The notes beneath the pieces were generated by a model that saw nothing but the letters and a program-made list of their open reading frames with translations, was not told the origin of the DNA and searched no databases. Positions 18,123 through 27,602 of a stretch of DNA of 64,000 nucleotides are shown in pieces. How positions within the stretch are numbered: the first letter of the stretch is position 1; every line of letters begins with the position of its first letter. The position numbers and the translations under genes were made by a program. The stretch is from Lujinxingia sediminis (lineage in GTDB: Bacteria > Myxococcota_A > Bradymonadia > Bradymonadales > Bradymonadaceae). The DNA lies in assembly GCF_004005565.1 (NCBI RefSeq), contig NZ_SADD01000003.1, forward strand, positions 186,001 to 250,000, read 5' to 3'.

Positions 18123-18573
18123 GGCGCGTTTCTCCCTTGGTGAGTCGAAGTCAGACGTCGTTTTTCTGTTATCGACAGCCGGGCGGAGATGTTGCGTGAA
18201 TCTTCAGACTTTTTTCGTTCCGACGTGGTTGAAGCCCCGATCACGTTGGTTGGCCCTGCGCGTTGACCATCCTCCGGTCAGTCATGTTTCACATCACAGA
18301 CACTGAACGTGACCAACCCTCGGTTGCACAATCTCCCACATCCATGCCGGGATACGACGCGCCATAAAGCAAGGCCCTCCCACGTGTCACGATGCCCACC
18401 GCCCCCCATACCTCCGACTCGCTCTCTCCACGTCACCGCCCGGGAACCTGGCGAGGAAGGACTCTCTCGTGAACGAAACGATCGCCTTGATGTCCACCCC
18501 CCGGTCACCTATCACCCGCATCCTCACAGCGCGTTGACCAACCCCCGGTCGCGCACCTCGACACGGCTCCTCC
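18123..18573. repeat. Degenerate REP-like copies upstream of the RAYT gene
   Basis: The 450-bp gap has four imperfect palindromes, near 18269, 18313, 18494 and 18538 (the first two 44 bp apart, and the last two 44 bp apart), with gacc...ggtc arms and variable ctc/ccc centres. No coding frame is supported. Confidence 0.65.
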
Positions 18574-19218
18574 ATGAACGACCCAATGCTGCTCTCGCAT
18601 GACGGCGATCTTTTCGTCATCAATAAACCCGCCGGCTGGGTGGTGCACCCCACCAACGATCCCGCGATGAAAGATCTGGTCAGCTGGCTCAATACGCTGA
18701 CCGGCACCTCTGAAAACGCACCGATTCATCGCCTCGACCGCGAGACCAGCGGCGTCGTACTGATGTCACCTTCCCCTGAACTTCGCGCGGAGTTGGGCGA
18801 GTGGTTCGCGCAGAACCAGGTGCGCAAAGAGTATCGAGCGCTGGTCTACGGGTCGCCTCCCAACACCATGACGCTCGATGCTCCGCTCTTTGATCGGCGC
18901 CGCGGGCGGCCACTTAACGCTCGGACCCGAATTGAGACTCTGGAGCGATTTGTCTCCTGCTCCTACCTGCGGGTACAGCCAGAGACGGGACGCAAGCACC
19001 AGATTCGCCAGCATCTTCAGCGAGAAGGCCACGCCATCGTTGGCGAGTCGCGTTACAAGCCTAAAAAGTTCTTGAGAGTTCCGGGCTTTCCGGGGCGTCT
19101 CTGGCTGCACGCGTTGCGACTGGAACTTCCCGACGATCGCGTCATCGAAGCCCCGTTGGCGCCCGAGCTTGACGCGCAACTTACGCTGCTTCGCTCACTC
19201 ACCGAAGATCCGCGCTGA
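18574..19218 (+). CDS. RluA-family pseudouridine synthase
   Basis: A 214-residue pseudouridine synthase. It opens with HDGDLFVINKPAGWVVHP and carries the catalytic HRLDRETSG motif (Asp in RLD), followed by the EYRALVYG, GRKHQIRQHLQ and LWLHALRLELP motifs. It lacks an N-terminal S4 domain, as in the TruC/RluA-like short forms. The RNA target cannot be set from the sequence. The start is the first ATG after repeat DNA, and no strong Shine-Dalgarno site is seen. Confidence 0.9.
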   Translation: MNDPMLLSHDGDLFVINKPAGWVVHPTNDPAMKDLVSWLNTLTGTSENAPIHRLDRETSGVVLMSPSPELRAELGEWFAQNQVRKEYRALVYGSPPNTMTLDAPLFDRRRGRPLNARTRIETLERFVSCSYLRVQPETGRKHQIRQHLQREGHAIVGESRYKPKKFLRVPGFPGRLWLHALRLELPDDRVIEAPLAPELDAQLTLLRSLTEDPR

Positions 19219-19427
19219 CGTTGCACATCCGGGGGGCGAACTTCACCCGGTATTTTAGCCCACTTTGCGCCTCCGGCGGTCGAACTTCACCCGGTGTTTT
19301 CGCCCACTTTGCACATCCGGGGGTCGGACATCTCCGAGGTCGGACATCTCCGAGGGTCGGACATCTCCCAGGTTTCTCGCCACCTTTGCACATCCGAGGG
19401 TCGGACATCTCCCAGGTTTCTCGCCAC
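19219..19427. repeat. REP-variant array, 44-bp period
   Basis: Units beginning ttgc(a/g)c(a/c)tccg start at 19221, 19265 and 19309, then more loosely. They carry variants of the palindrome (GGGGGTCGGACATC, GAGGGTCGGACATC) with acttcaccc or atctccc next to it. Partial copies have slipped within the array near 19340-19365. Confidence 0.75.
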
Positions 19428-20015
19428 CTAACCCTCGATCTTCAGGCCAAAACGTGACACCAGACCGGGAAGTTGCTCCAGACGCACCTTCATCCCCCGG
19501 GTGCGACTTTTGGCCGGGTCGAGCACCAGGTTAAGCGCTCCCTGAAGATCGGCTCCTTCCAGGTTAGCGCGCTCCCAGCTCACCCCCGCCACATCGCTCT
19601 GCTCAAACGTCGCCTGGCGAAGGTCGGCCTCATACAGATCACTCTCCTGGAGACTGCAACGTACAAACGATGTCTGGCGCAGGTTCAGCGAACGCATCGA
19701 CGCGTAGTTGAGGTTGCTTCCTTCAAAGCCCACGCTGAATCCGAAGTCGCTGACCTCAAAAAAACTCACGCCCATCAGCTTGCAATCCACAAAACGCACC
19801 CCCTGCAAACGCGCGCCAGCCAGTTTGACCATCGCCAGGTTGCAACCTCGAAAGGTGCAATCAACGAAGGCAACCTGCCGAAGATCCGCTCCCAGAAACT
19901 CGCAGTCAACGAACTCGCAGGCGTAAACCTCCTGCTCAAAAGGACGCTGATGAGTAAAGTCCGCGGCGTCAATGGTGGTGTTGAGGTAAGAGTCGGGGGA
20001 GGGAAGATCGCTCAT
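19428..20015 (-). CDS. Pentapeptide repeat protein
   Basis: A 195-residue right-handed quadrilateral beta-helix protein. Five-residue repeats of the A(D/N)LxX type run almost end to end, for example CEFLGADLRQVAF, CNLAMVKLAGARLQ, SNLNYASMRSLNLRQ and ANLEGADLQGALN. The layout, with a short non-repeat end, resembles soluble Qnr/MfpA-like or McbG-like proteins, but most family members have no known function. The start MSDLPSPDSY at 20015 is used because the repeats begin soon after; the upstream frame (to 20087) is repeat-like DNA. Confidence 0.85.
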   Translation of the reverse strand: MSDLPSPDSYLNTTIDAADFTHQRPFEQEVYACEFVDCEFLGADLRQVAFVDCTFRGCNLAMVKLAGARLQGVRFVDCKLMGVSFFEVSDFGFSVGFEGSNLNYASMRSLNLRQTSFVRCSLQESDLYEADLRQATFEQSDVAGVSWERANLEGADLQGALNLVLDPAKSRTRGMKVRLEQLPGLVSRFGLKIEG

Positions 20016-20138
20016 CAGGAGCCACACATAAAAGGAGGGGGGTTGGACCCGGAACGGGGTCTGGAGGGGGGGCGAACGTTGTTCCAACCTCCCAATAGCC
20101 GACCTCTGCCGAGCGGGGCAAGAGAGCGTTGAGCAAAC

Positions 20139-20334
20139 GTCTGGAGCGTTCGACCGTCACCCGCTTCATTCCTCGCGTTCGACCATCCCCCGGTCGCGCA
20201 TCACCCGCTTCATTCCTCGCGTTCGACCATCCCACGGTCGCGCATCACCCGCTTCATTCCTCGCGTTCGACCATCCCTCGGTCATGCAAATGCCGCTTCA
20301 TTCCTCGCGTTCAACCATCCCCCGGTCCGCCCCC
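20139..20334. repeat. REP-like array, 44-bp period, four units
   Basis: Units cgcttcattcctcgcgttc plus gaccatcccccggtc begin at 20162, 20206, 20250 and 20294, exactly 44 bp apart. The palindrome centres vary (ccccc, cccac, ccctc). The array abuts the stop of the TetR gene. Confidence 0.85.
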
Positions 20335-20937
20335 TCAACGCCGCCCCGCACCCTCAATAAAAATCTCCAGCACCCGATCAATGGCCGGCTTGAGCGCAAA
20401 AGGCCCCTCAAACGCCCAGTGGATCGTCAGCGAATGCAGATGCCCCCCCAGCGCCAACACGTAGTCCATCGGCTCGGCCTCACGCAGCTCTCCGGCGGCG
20501 ATACCCTGCTCCATGAGATCCAGCCACACGCGCTGGTTGGCGCGGTAGGTGGTCAGAATCTCCTCGTCGACCTTATCCGAAGGAGGCCCCATCGGGGCGT
20601 TGACCATCGCCGCCACAAAAAGCTCGCGTTCCTCCTCGGCGAACTCCGCCAGCCGGTAAAGCAACCAGCGGGTGCGCTCCCGAAAGCCCAGCCCGTCCGG
20701 AGGTGGCTGCACGATCACCTCAGTGATACGCGCACGCACCGAGCGCCACAGCGTGCAGAGGATGTCATCGCGATTGGCAAAGTGCTTGTAGAGCGCCGAG
20801 GTGGAATAGCCAGCCTGGGTGGCGATCTCCTCCACGGTCATCGACTGACCGCGCTGATTATAAACCACCGCCGCCGCTTCCAAAATGCGCTCACGGGCCT
20901 CCGTATGGCCCAGACGCTGTCGGTTCGCATCACTCAT
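20335..20937 (-). CDS. TetR-family transcriptional regulator
   Basis: A 200-residue repressor. The N-terminal helix-turn-helix is canonical: ARERILEAAAVVYNQRG, then MTVEEIATQAGYSTSALYKHFANRDDIL. The C-terminal ligand and dimer domain is helical and has no recognisable effector signature. A perfect 15-bp palindrome 44 bases upstream of the start is a probable autoregulatory operator. The gene follows sufS on the same strand, so the cysteine desulfurase could share the transcript, though the operator lies between them. Confidence 0.93.
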   Translation of the reverse strand: MSDANRQRLGHTEARERILEAAAVVYNQRGQSMTVEEIATQAGYSTSALYKHFANRDDILCTLWRSVRARITEVIVQPPPDGLGFRERTRWLLYRLAEFAEEERELFVAAMVNAPMGPPSDKVDEEILTTYRANQRVWLDLMEQGIAAGELREAEPMDYVLALGGHLHSLTIHWAFEGPFALKPAIDRVLEIFIEGAGRR

Positions 20938-20980
20938 GCAGGGACTCGTCGTTTCATCGAAATATCCATGGAGGGAGGCC

Positions 20981-20995
20981 CTGAGTCTGACTCAG
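20981..20995. promoter_or_regulatory. Putative TetR operator
   Basis: CTGAGTCTGACTCAG is a perfect 15-bp palindrome with a single central base. It lies upstream of the TetR gene and has the length and symmetry of TetR-family operators. Confidence 0.6.
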
Positions 20996-21110
20996 CCGCG
21001 TGACATTGGCCAGCGCGGGGACCACGCATGGCACCATAATGCGGGTGGCACATCGACGCATCTCGCGACCGTATCGCCTCGCCCCGACTCATCCCACCTC
21101 GTCGGCAGCA

Positions 21111-22403
21111 TCATCGAGGCTGACCATCAAGCTCGCCACAAGGCGAAAAACGCGCCGCCTCAGCCAGCGCCTCGATCAACGCGTCAATGTCATCGCGATC
21201 CGTATACGCCCCGAACGAAGCGCGGGCCGTGGCGCAAAGCCCCAGCTCACGCACCAGCGGATGGGCGCAATGCGATCCGACGCGCACCGCCACATTCTGC
21301 GCGTCGAGCAGCTCGCCAAGGTCGTACGCGTCAACCCCGCGCAACCCAAAGGCGATCACCGCCGAGCGCTCCGCCGGGCTTCCCACAACCTCCACCCCCT
21401 CAACCTCCTTGAAACGCTCCAACGCATAGGCACAAAGCGCCTCCTCGTGACGCTGCAACGCCTCCATTCCAAATCCCTCCATCCAGTCGATCGCCGCCGC
21501 CATCCCCACAGCCTGCGCCACCGGCGGGGTTCCCGCCTCCAGCCGGTTTGGAAGTTCAGCGAAGACGACCTCATCCTCCCGAACCGACGTCATCATCCCA
21601 CCACCCAGCTCCATCGGACGCAGTCGCTCCAGCGCCTCCGAACGCCCGCAGAGCACCCCCACCCCGGTAGGCCCGTACATCTTGTGGGCCGAGCACACAA
21701 AGAAGTCGCAGCCCAGCGCCTTCACATCGATCGCCCGATGCGCCACGCTCTGCGACCCATCGATCACGCTCAGCGCGCCGTACCCACGCGCCATCTCAAC
21801 CCACTCCGCCACCGGATTGACCGTCCCCAACACATTGGAGACATGCGTCAGAGCAACAATCGCAGTACGCGCACCGATCATCGCCTCCGTCGCCTCCCGG
21901 TCCAACTCCCCTCGCTCGTTGAGCGGAACCACCCGCAGCCTCGCCCCGCTCTCCTCGGCCAGCGCGCGCCAGGGGAGCAGGTTGGCGTGATGCTCCATCG
22001 CGCTGATCACGACCTCATCGCCCGGCTTAAGTGCCCCGCGAAGTCCGCACGCAATCAGGTTGAGCGCATGCGTCGCACCCCGGGTAAACACCACCGAGCT
22101 GCTCGTTTCAGCCCCCAGAAACGCCGCCACCCGCGCCCGGGCCGCCTCATAACGCTGCGTCGAGCGGCGCGCTCGCCAGTGCCCTCCTCGCCCCGCCGAG
22201 CCGGTCTCCGTGGCATAAAAGTCGCTCAACACGTCGATCACCGGCTGCGGCGTCAACGTCGTCGCCGCGCTGTCCAGATAGGTCCAGCGCCGCCCTACCT
22301 CCCCTCCCTGGTGCAGCGCCGGGACCTGCTCGCGCACCTGCGCCGCGAGACACGATGGTTCGCTCGTGATGCTGACATCTCCTTCGGGTCGCTTCACGTT
22401 CAC
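21111..22403 (-). CDS. sufS: SufS-type cysteine desulfurase
   Basis: A PLP enzyme of about 430 residues that removes sulfur from cysteine for Fe-S or thio-cofactor synthesis. Motifs: YLDSAATTLTP near the N terminus, ISAMEHHANLLPW, SQSVAHRAIDV, the PLP-lysine motif CSAHKMYGPTGVGVL, and the active-site Cys loop RVGSHCAHPLV, which is of the group II (SufS/CsdA) type. The open frame extends to 22505. GGAGG at 22409-22413 with 5-nt spacing points to the GTG at 22403, and an ATG at 22451 is the alternative. No sufBCD or sufE genes are nearby, so CsdA is equally possible as a name. Confidence 0.88.
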   Translation of the reverse strand: MNVKRPEGDVSITSEPSCLAAQVREQVPALHQGGEVGRRWTYLDSAATTLTPQPVIDVLSDFYATETGSAGRGGHWRARRSTQRYEAARARVAAFLGAETSSSVVFTRGATHALNLIACGLRGALKPGDEVVISAMEHHANLLPWRALAEESGARLRVVPLNERGELDREATEAMIGARTAIVALTHVSNVLGTVNPVAEWVEMARGYGALSVIDGSQSVAHRAIDVKALGCDFFVCSAHKMYGPTGVGVLCGRSEALERLRPMELGGGMMTSVREDEVVFAELPNRLEAGTPPVAQAVGMAAAIDWMEGFGMEALQRHEEALCAYALERFKEVEGVEVVGSPAERSAVIAFGLRGVDAYDLGELLDAQNVAVRVGSHCAHPLVRELGLCATARASFGAYTDRDDIDALIEALAEAARFSPCGELDGQPR

Positions 22404-22674
22404 AGACACCTCCAGTTCTTGCGCCTCAATCCGATTCGAACGTCTCTCCATGCGACATCGCCACGCCACCGGGTATGCAACATCAGCGCGTGATAGGCCC
22501 TCCACACTCCTTTTTGCGCTCCACCGACATCATAGAGAACATAAGACCCCTTCCTCCCACGAGCGGCACCCTGGCATTCCCGGAGCCCATTGCCGCGTCG
22601 CAAAACTCCTCACGCACCCCGCCCTCGCCTTGATTTCACGTCAACGTCGCCCCCCTTACGGGGTAATCCATCTC

Positions 22675-22711
22675 TTGACACTTGACGCAACGAATGCGGG
22701 CTGTGAATAGT
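22675..22711 (+). promoter_or_regulatory. Possible sigma-70 promoter for the histidine kinase operon
   Basis: TTGACA (22675-22680) and a second TTGACG (22682-22687) precede TGTGAATAGT; AATAGT at 22706-22711 is 18 bp from the second box. It lies 120 bases before the kinase start. The rest of the gap (22404-22831) has only a small CCCC/GGGG hairpin near 22652. Confidence 0.4.
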
Positions 22712-22831
22712 AAAAATACTCCACCTGACGCGATCGTTCCGCTCTAAGCTAACGCGCGGCCTTGTGTTTTGCGAACTTCATCTCGCCAGAAACACCAGGC
22801 CTACTCGCCGCTGCCCCCCGGGAATTCCCCT

Positions 22832-25003
22832 ATGGCGATCCATCCCCGACTGCGCACTCTTCTTAATACGCTGGACATCGACGATCCCCGAGCCATGCCC
22901 GATGAGGCGACCTGGGCGCGAATGCTCGTCGGTATCAATCAGATCTGCGCGGAGTCGGAACATAACGCCTTTCTGCTCCATCAGACCCTGGATACCCTCG
23001 GCGAGTCCTCGCGTCAGCTTGAGTCTAAGGTCAACGAGGAGCGTGAGAAGTTGCAATCTCTGCTCAGCGCGGTTGAAGACGGCGTCTGCGCCATCGACCG
23101 CCGCGGGCGCCTGCTCTTTGCCAACCCGGCCGCCTCTCGCCTCTTCGACAGCACCATCGACGACACCTTTAAGCTCCTGGAGCGCCTGGGCGTCGACCGC
23201 AGCGGCCCCGAAGCCGATCCGGCACCGGAGCGCAGCGCCCAGGCGCTGCTCAACTCCGGCGCTACCCTTCGCGACGACGATGGCCTGCTGGAGCGCAACG
23301 GCTCCGGTGCGCTCCCTGTCTCCTACATCCTCAGCCCCATCGATCGCGACGGGGTGGTTGTAGGCGCGGTCTGCGTGATCCGCGACGTCACCGAACAAAA
23401 AGAGGTCGCCGACCGCCTCCAGCGCCTCAACGACGAGATCACCCGCGCCCGCGACCAGGCCATCGAGGCCAATCAAGCCAAAAGCCGCTTTCTGGCCAAT
23501 ATGAGCCACGAGCTGCGCACCCCGCTCAACGCCGTCATCGGCTACACCGAGCTTATCCGCGAAGACGCCGAGATCTTCGGCTACAACGACATCACCCCCG
23601 ACCTTGGTAAGATCTACACCGCCGCCAAGCACCTCCTAAGCCTGATCAACGACATCCTCGATCTCTCCAAGATCGAGGCCGGTCGCCACGAGATCGTCTG
23701 GGAGAGCTTCGATCTTGGCGAGCTCATCGCCGATGTCATCTCCACCATGGAGCCGGTCTCCCGCGCCAAAAACAACCACTTTGAGGTCCTCGTCGAAGCC
23801 GACCTGGGCATGATCCGTGCCGATCGCATCAAGCTGCGCCAGATCCTCATCAACCTGTTGAGCAACGCCTGCAAGTTCACCGAAAACGGCCACGTGACCT
23901 TGAATGTGCGCCGCGAAGAATCCGACCCCGGAGAACACTTCATCTTCGATGTGACCGACACCGGCATCGGCGTCGTCCAGGAGAAGATCGACGAGCTCTT
24001 TGAGCCCTTCACTCAGGCCGACAACTCCACCACCCGCCAGTACGGCGGCACCGGCCTGGGACTGACCATTACGCAGCACTTCTGCCGCATGATGGGCGGT
24101 TTCATCCATGCCACCAGCAGCCCCGGCGAAGGCTCCACCTTCAGCGTGCACCTGCCCGCCCCCCTGGTCGCCAGCGAGGCGTTGAACGCCATCGACGAGG
24201 CCGCCGCCCTGCCGCGCGCCGCCCGCAACGACCACACCGTACTGGTCATCGACGACAGCGAGACCGTCCACGAACTTCTGCGACGCCAGCTCGGGCGCGC
24301 CGGCTACCGGGTCGTCAGCGCCATCAGCGGCGATGAAGGCCTGCGCATGGCCCGCGCCGTCGGCCCCTCGGCCATCACCCTCGATGTGATGATGCCCGGA
24401 CGCAGCGGCTGGGACACCCTGGCCGAGCTCAAATACGACCCGGAGCTGGCCCACATCCCGGTGATCATGCTCACGATGGTCGTCGACCGCAAAAAAGGCT
24501 TCGCGCTGGGGGCCGACGACTACCTGGTCAAACCGGTCAGCGGCGACGTGCTCCTGCGCACCCTCCAGCGCTTCGAGCTGGAGCGCGGTGAGTTGCAGGC
24601 GCTCATTGTCGAAGACGATGACGCCACGCGCGAGGTCATGGACCGCACCCTTCAAAACGCCGGCTGGAAGACCACCACCGCCATCCACGGTCGACAGGCT
24701 ATCGACCGTCTGCGCGCGCTCGATGCCAAAAATCTCCCCGACATCATCCTCCTCGATTTGATGATGCCCGAGATGGACGGCTTTGAATTTCTCGAAGTGC
24801 TGCGCGCCGAGCCAGCCCTGAGCGACATCCCGGTCATCGTGGTCACCGCCCGCCAGCTCTCGCATAAAGAACTCCACCAGCTCCAGCAGGTCACCGAGCG
24901 GGTCATGCGCAAAGGAAACTTCACCGGCACCGAGCTCGTCGAAGAAGTCGACCGCCTGGTCGCCCCCGGCGTCCGACGCCAGCTTACTCCGGAACTCAGC
25001 TGA
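22832..25003 (+). CDS. Hybrid sensor histidine kinase with PAS and two receiver domains
   Basis: A 723-residue soluble hybrid kinase. An N-terminal helical region leads to a PAS-like domain (residues ~75-190; LLSAVEDGVCAIDRRGRLLF). HisKA follows with the phosphoacceptor in MSHELRTPLN (His ~226), then HATPase_c with N box NLLSNACKF, DTGIGV, and GGTGLGL. Two receivers follow: Asp ~518 in TLDVMMPG and Asp ~642 in LLDLMMPE, each with the usual KP or K region. No transmembrane segment is seen. An ATG at 22769 is possible, but 22832 is nearer the start of the homologous sequence. Downstream genes are in the same direction, and the next one is a V4R sensor protein. Confidence 0.92.
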   Translation: MAIHPRLRTLLNTLDIDDPRAMPDEATWARMLVGINQICAESEHNAFLLHQTLDTLGESSRQLESKVNEEREKLQSLLSAVEDGVCAIDRRGRLLFANPAASRLFDSTIDDTFKLLERLGVDRSGPEADPAPERSAQALLNSGATLRDDDGLLERNGSGALPVSYILSPIDRDGVVVGAVCVIRDVTEQKEVADRLQRLNDEITRARDQAIEANQAKSRFLANMSHELRTPLNAVIGYTELIREDAEIFGYNDITPDLGKIYTAAKHLLSLINDILDLSKIEAGRHEIVWESFDLGELIADVISTMEPVSRAKNNHFEVLVEADLGMIRADRIKLRQILINLLSNACKFTENGHVTLNVRREESDPGEHFIFDVTDTGIGVVQEKIDELFEPFTQADNSTTRQYGGTGLGLTITQHFCRMMGGFIHATSSPGEGSTFSVHLPAPLVASEALNAIDEAAALPRAARNDHTVLVIDDSETVHELLRRQLGRAGYRVVSAISGDEGLRMARAVGPSAITLDVMMPGRSGWDTLAELKYDPELAHIPVIMLTMVVDRKKGFALGADDYLVKPVSGDVLLRTLQRFELERGELQALIVEDDDATREVMDRTLQNAGWKTTTAIHGRQAIDRLRALDAKNLPDIILLDLMMPEMDGFEFLEVLRAEPALSDIPVIVVTARQLSHKELHQLQQVTERVMRKGNFTGTELVEEVDRLVAPGVRRQLTPELS

Positions 25004-25058
25004 GCATCGTATCCGAACATCGCCCTACGTCTCCCCACCCCTGTCGTTGGAGTCGCCC

Positions 25059-26327
25059 ATGAGTCCCCTGCACGATCTGGAACGCTGGAGCCCCGAGTAC
25101 GACCTGCGATTTGTGGCCGAGACGCCCGTCTGCGGGCACTGCCATCACTACAACCTCTTTATCGACAAGACCGTCAACGATGCGCTGGGGCTTGCCGCCG
25201 GCACAAAGCTGCGCACCGAGGCGGCCCGCGAGTTCTTCTGGGCGCTGCTCAACCGTGCCACCGTCGACCTCCATATCGATGAGCCCGCCGCCCGCCTCTC
25301 GCTCGCCGAAGATCTCTTTCGGACCTGGGGGCACGGCCGCCTTGAGCTCGGCAGACTCACCCCGCAGGGGGGCGTGGCCCTCGGCCGCACCCTGCACTAC
25401 AGCACCAGCTGGCGCGAGAAGTTCGGCGACCAGCCCCGCTACTCCCCGGCCGACGCGCTGGCCGCAGGCTTTGCAGAAGCCGCCATGGCAGTGGCCTTCG
25501 GCCTCCCCCCCCACACGATCGAGGCCACCGAGACCCTCTGCCAGGCCATGGGTCATGAGAGCTGCGAGTTCCGCCTGCGCCGGGTCGAAGGCGCCGCCGC
25601 CCTGCGCCCCCCGCTCAGCCAGCAGGCCACGCTCGATGTGCTCCCGGCGAGCTTCGGCGGCCGCTCCGAAGACGAAGTCCAGCGCCTGACCGAAGGCCTG
25701 CGTGACTTTCTCGCCAGCGTCAAAGGCGATGAGCGCGGGCTGATCGAGGCCTTCGGTGTCTTTGTCACCTTCAGCCCGGTCAACATCTACAACCGCCTCT
25801 CCTACGAGATGCTGGAGACCTTGAGTCAGCGCCACGAGAGCTTCGCGCGGGTCTCCGCCGGACTCCTGCGCGAGGCCGGCCGAATGTGCGGCTTTAACAC
25901 CTTCGGCGGCATCATCGGCTCGCCGGAATGGGAGGCGCTCACCGGCACCAGCGAACGCGACGCGCTCACCGTCGCGCTTCATGCCTGCACGATCGCCCGG
26001 GGCTTAGGGTTTGGGCGATGGTCGGTGGCCGACTTTGAGCCGGGCCGCCTGCTGGTTCTCCAGGCGCCCACCACCTACGAGGGGCCCTATTATAAGCTGC
26101 GCCACGGCCAGGGCTCGACCCCCTCCTGCTACCTCTTTGAAGGGGCGTGTGAAGCCATCGCCCAGCTCGGCCACGCCGTCGACTGGAGTTCAACCCCCGC
26201 ATTCACGCCGGCGTTCTACGACGAGATGAGCAACGATCCCGACAACCAGTGGCAGGCCGAGCAGACCCACTGCGTCAGCTGCGGTGACGATCATTGCGAA
26301 GTCATCGTGACCCGGCAGATCCGATGA
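25059..26327 (+). CDS. Protein with two V4R-like domains
   Basis: A 422-residue cytoplasmic protein. Each half ends in a Cys/His-rich motif of the V4R (vinyl-4-reductase) domain: CQAMGHESCEFRLRRVEG near residue 180 and HCVSCGDDHCEVIVTRQIR at the C terminus. The N terminus also has PVCGHCHHYN. V4R domains bind small ligands, often hydrocarbons, or zinc, and occur in regulators and in BchJ-like proteins; no catalytic function is assigned here. TTGGAG with 6-nt spacing fixes the ATG. The gene lies 55 bases after the hybrid kinase and overlaps the next gene by ATGA, so a signalling operon is likely. Confidence 0.75.
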   Translation: MSPLHDLERWSPEYDLRFVAETPVCGHCHHYNLFIDKTVNDALGLAAGTKLRTEAAREFFWALLNRATVDLHIDEPAARLSLAEDLFRTWGHGRLELGRLTPQGGVALGRTLHYSTSWREKFGDQPRYSPADALAAGFAEAAMAVAFGLPPHTIEATETLCQAMGHESCEFRLRRVEGAAALRPPLSQQATLDVLPASFGGRSEDEVQRLTEGLRDFLASVKGDERGLIEAFGVFVTFSPVNIYNRLSYEMLETLSQRHESFARVSAGLLREAGRMCGFNTFGGIIGSPEWEALTGTSERDALTVALHACTIARGLGFGRWSVADFEPGRLLVLQAPTTYEGPYYKLRHGQGSTPSCYLFEGACEAIAQLGHAVDWSSTPAFTPAFYDEMSNDPDNQWQAEQTHCVSCGDDHCEVIVTRQIR

Positions 26328-26650
26328 GCTCCCCCGCGTTCGATGCGCCCCTCAACCTTCGAAAAGATCGGGCCTGCATCGACGATCTGCTCTGGCGCCT
26401 CGACCTCCCCGAAGACACCGACCTCACGCGCCTGCCCGACGCCCTGCGCGAGGTCGGCCTGACCCGACGGGGCCAGGCCTCCAGCCTCCCGATGTGGGTG
26501 TTTTTCAGCGCCGAGGACCACCGCCTGCTGGTGGTTCCCGCGACCGGTCGCCTGCAACTTCGCGTGCATTACGCCACGCCGCGCGACACGCGTCGCAACG
26601 CCGCCCGCGCCCTGGCCGAGCAGGTCGCCCGGGCGCTGGCCGCGTGCTGA
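26324..26650 (+). CDS. Small hypothetical protein coupled to the V4R gene
   Basis: A 108-residue protein of unknown family. Its ATG overlaps the V4R gene's TGA (ATGA at 26324-26327), which implies translational coupling and related function. It has no signal peptide or membrane span. It appears to fold as one alpha/beta domain: helix (RACIDDLLWRL), strands around LPMWVFFSAEDHRLLVVPATG, and a C-terminal Ala/Arg-rich helix. Confidence 0.75.
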   Translation: MSSPAFDAPLNLRKDRACIDDLLWRLDLPEDTDLTRLPDALREVGLTRRGQASSLPMWVFFSAEDHRLLVVPATGRLQLRVHYATPRDTRRNAARALAEQVARALAAC

Positions 26651-26679
26651 ACATCCCCCCTTAACTCCCGCCCATGCGC

Positions 26680-27582
26680 TCAGGAGAGCGGCTCGGCGTC
26701 GCTCTTTTTGGAGCTTCCCGGCAGAGGAATGAACTCCTCCTCATCATGCACCGGAAGTTTGATACGCCCGCTCTCCCAGTCGGCTTTGGCCTGCTCGATG
26801 CGCTCCTTGCTCGACGAGACAAAGTTCCACCAGATATGCCGCTTCCCCAGGGGCTCCCCCCCGAGCAGCATCACGGTGGCCGGGGTGCGGGCGGTGATCA
26901 CCGGATCTTTTCCGGCCTCCACCACCAGGAGTTGCCCCTTTTTATAGATCTGCCCGCCAAGCTCCACCTGCCCGCGCGCCACATAGATCGCCCGCTCGCT
27001 GTAGCCTTCGGGTAGTTTCAAGCGCGCCTCCGGCGCAAGCTCGCTGTGCACATAGAAGAGCGGCGAGTGCGTCTGCACGGGGCTTTTAAGCCCGTAGGCC
27101 TCACCGGCGATCACCCGCAACCACACGCCCGATGCATCATCGTGGGGAAGCTGCGCCTGCTCGTAATGATGAAACGTCGGCTCGCTCTCCTCCACCTCCT
27201 CCGGCAGCGCCACCCAGGCCTGCAAAAGCTCCAGGTCGCCCCCGGTACGCCGAAACTCCTCCTCAAAACGCTCCGAATGACTCACGCCGCTGCCGGCCGT
27301 CATCCAGTTCACATCCCCCGGCTTGATCACCTGCTCGTAGCCCACGCTGTCGCGGTGCATCCACTTGCCGTGGAAGATGTAGGTGATCGTCGAGAGCCCG
27401 ATATGCGGGTGGGGCAGCACATCCATCTCCTCGGAGATCACCGGCGAAAGTGAGACCGGCCCGGCGTGATCCAGAAAAATAAAGGGCCCGACCATCCGCC
27501 GCTTGCGGTAGGGCAGAATACGCGCCACCTCAAAGCCGGGGCCAAGTTGGGCAGCGCGGGCATCAATGACGATGTCGAGCAT
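26680..27582 (-). CDS. Pirin family protein
   Basis: A 300-residue bicupin. The N-terminal cupin carries PHPHIGLSTITYIFHG, in which His residues with His and Glu further on (HRDS, GSGVSHSE) form the single metal site of pirins. The C-terminal cupin (YVARGQVELGGQIYKKGQLLVV) lacks metal ligands, as usual. Some pirins are quercetinase-like dioxygenases and others are redox-linked regulators; the sequence does not decide. CAGGAG precedes the start. Confidence 0.93.
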   Translation of the reverse strand: MLDIVIDARAAQLGPGFEVARILPYRKRRMVGPFIFLDHAGPVSLSPVISEEMDVLPHPHIGLSTITYIFHGKWMHRDSVGYEQVIKPGDVNWMTAGSGVSHSERFEEEFRRTGGDLELLQAWVALPEEVEESEPTFHHYEQAQLPHDDASGVWLRVIAGEAYGLKSPVQTHSPLFYVHSELAPEARLKLPEGYSERAIYVARGQVELGGQIYKKGQLLVVEAGKDPVITARTPATVMLLGGEPLGKRHIWWNFVSSSKERIEQAKADWESGRIKLPVHDEEEFIPLPGSSKKSDAEPLS

Positions 27583-27602
27583 ACAAACTCCTGAGATTCG
27601 CA

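Noticed and set aside
22778-24877. Two long minus-strand open frames
   Set aside because: They are shadows of the hybrid histidine kinase.
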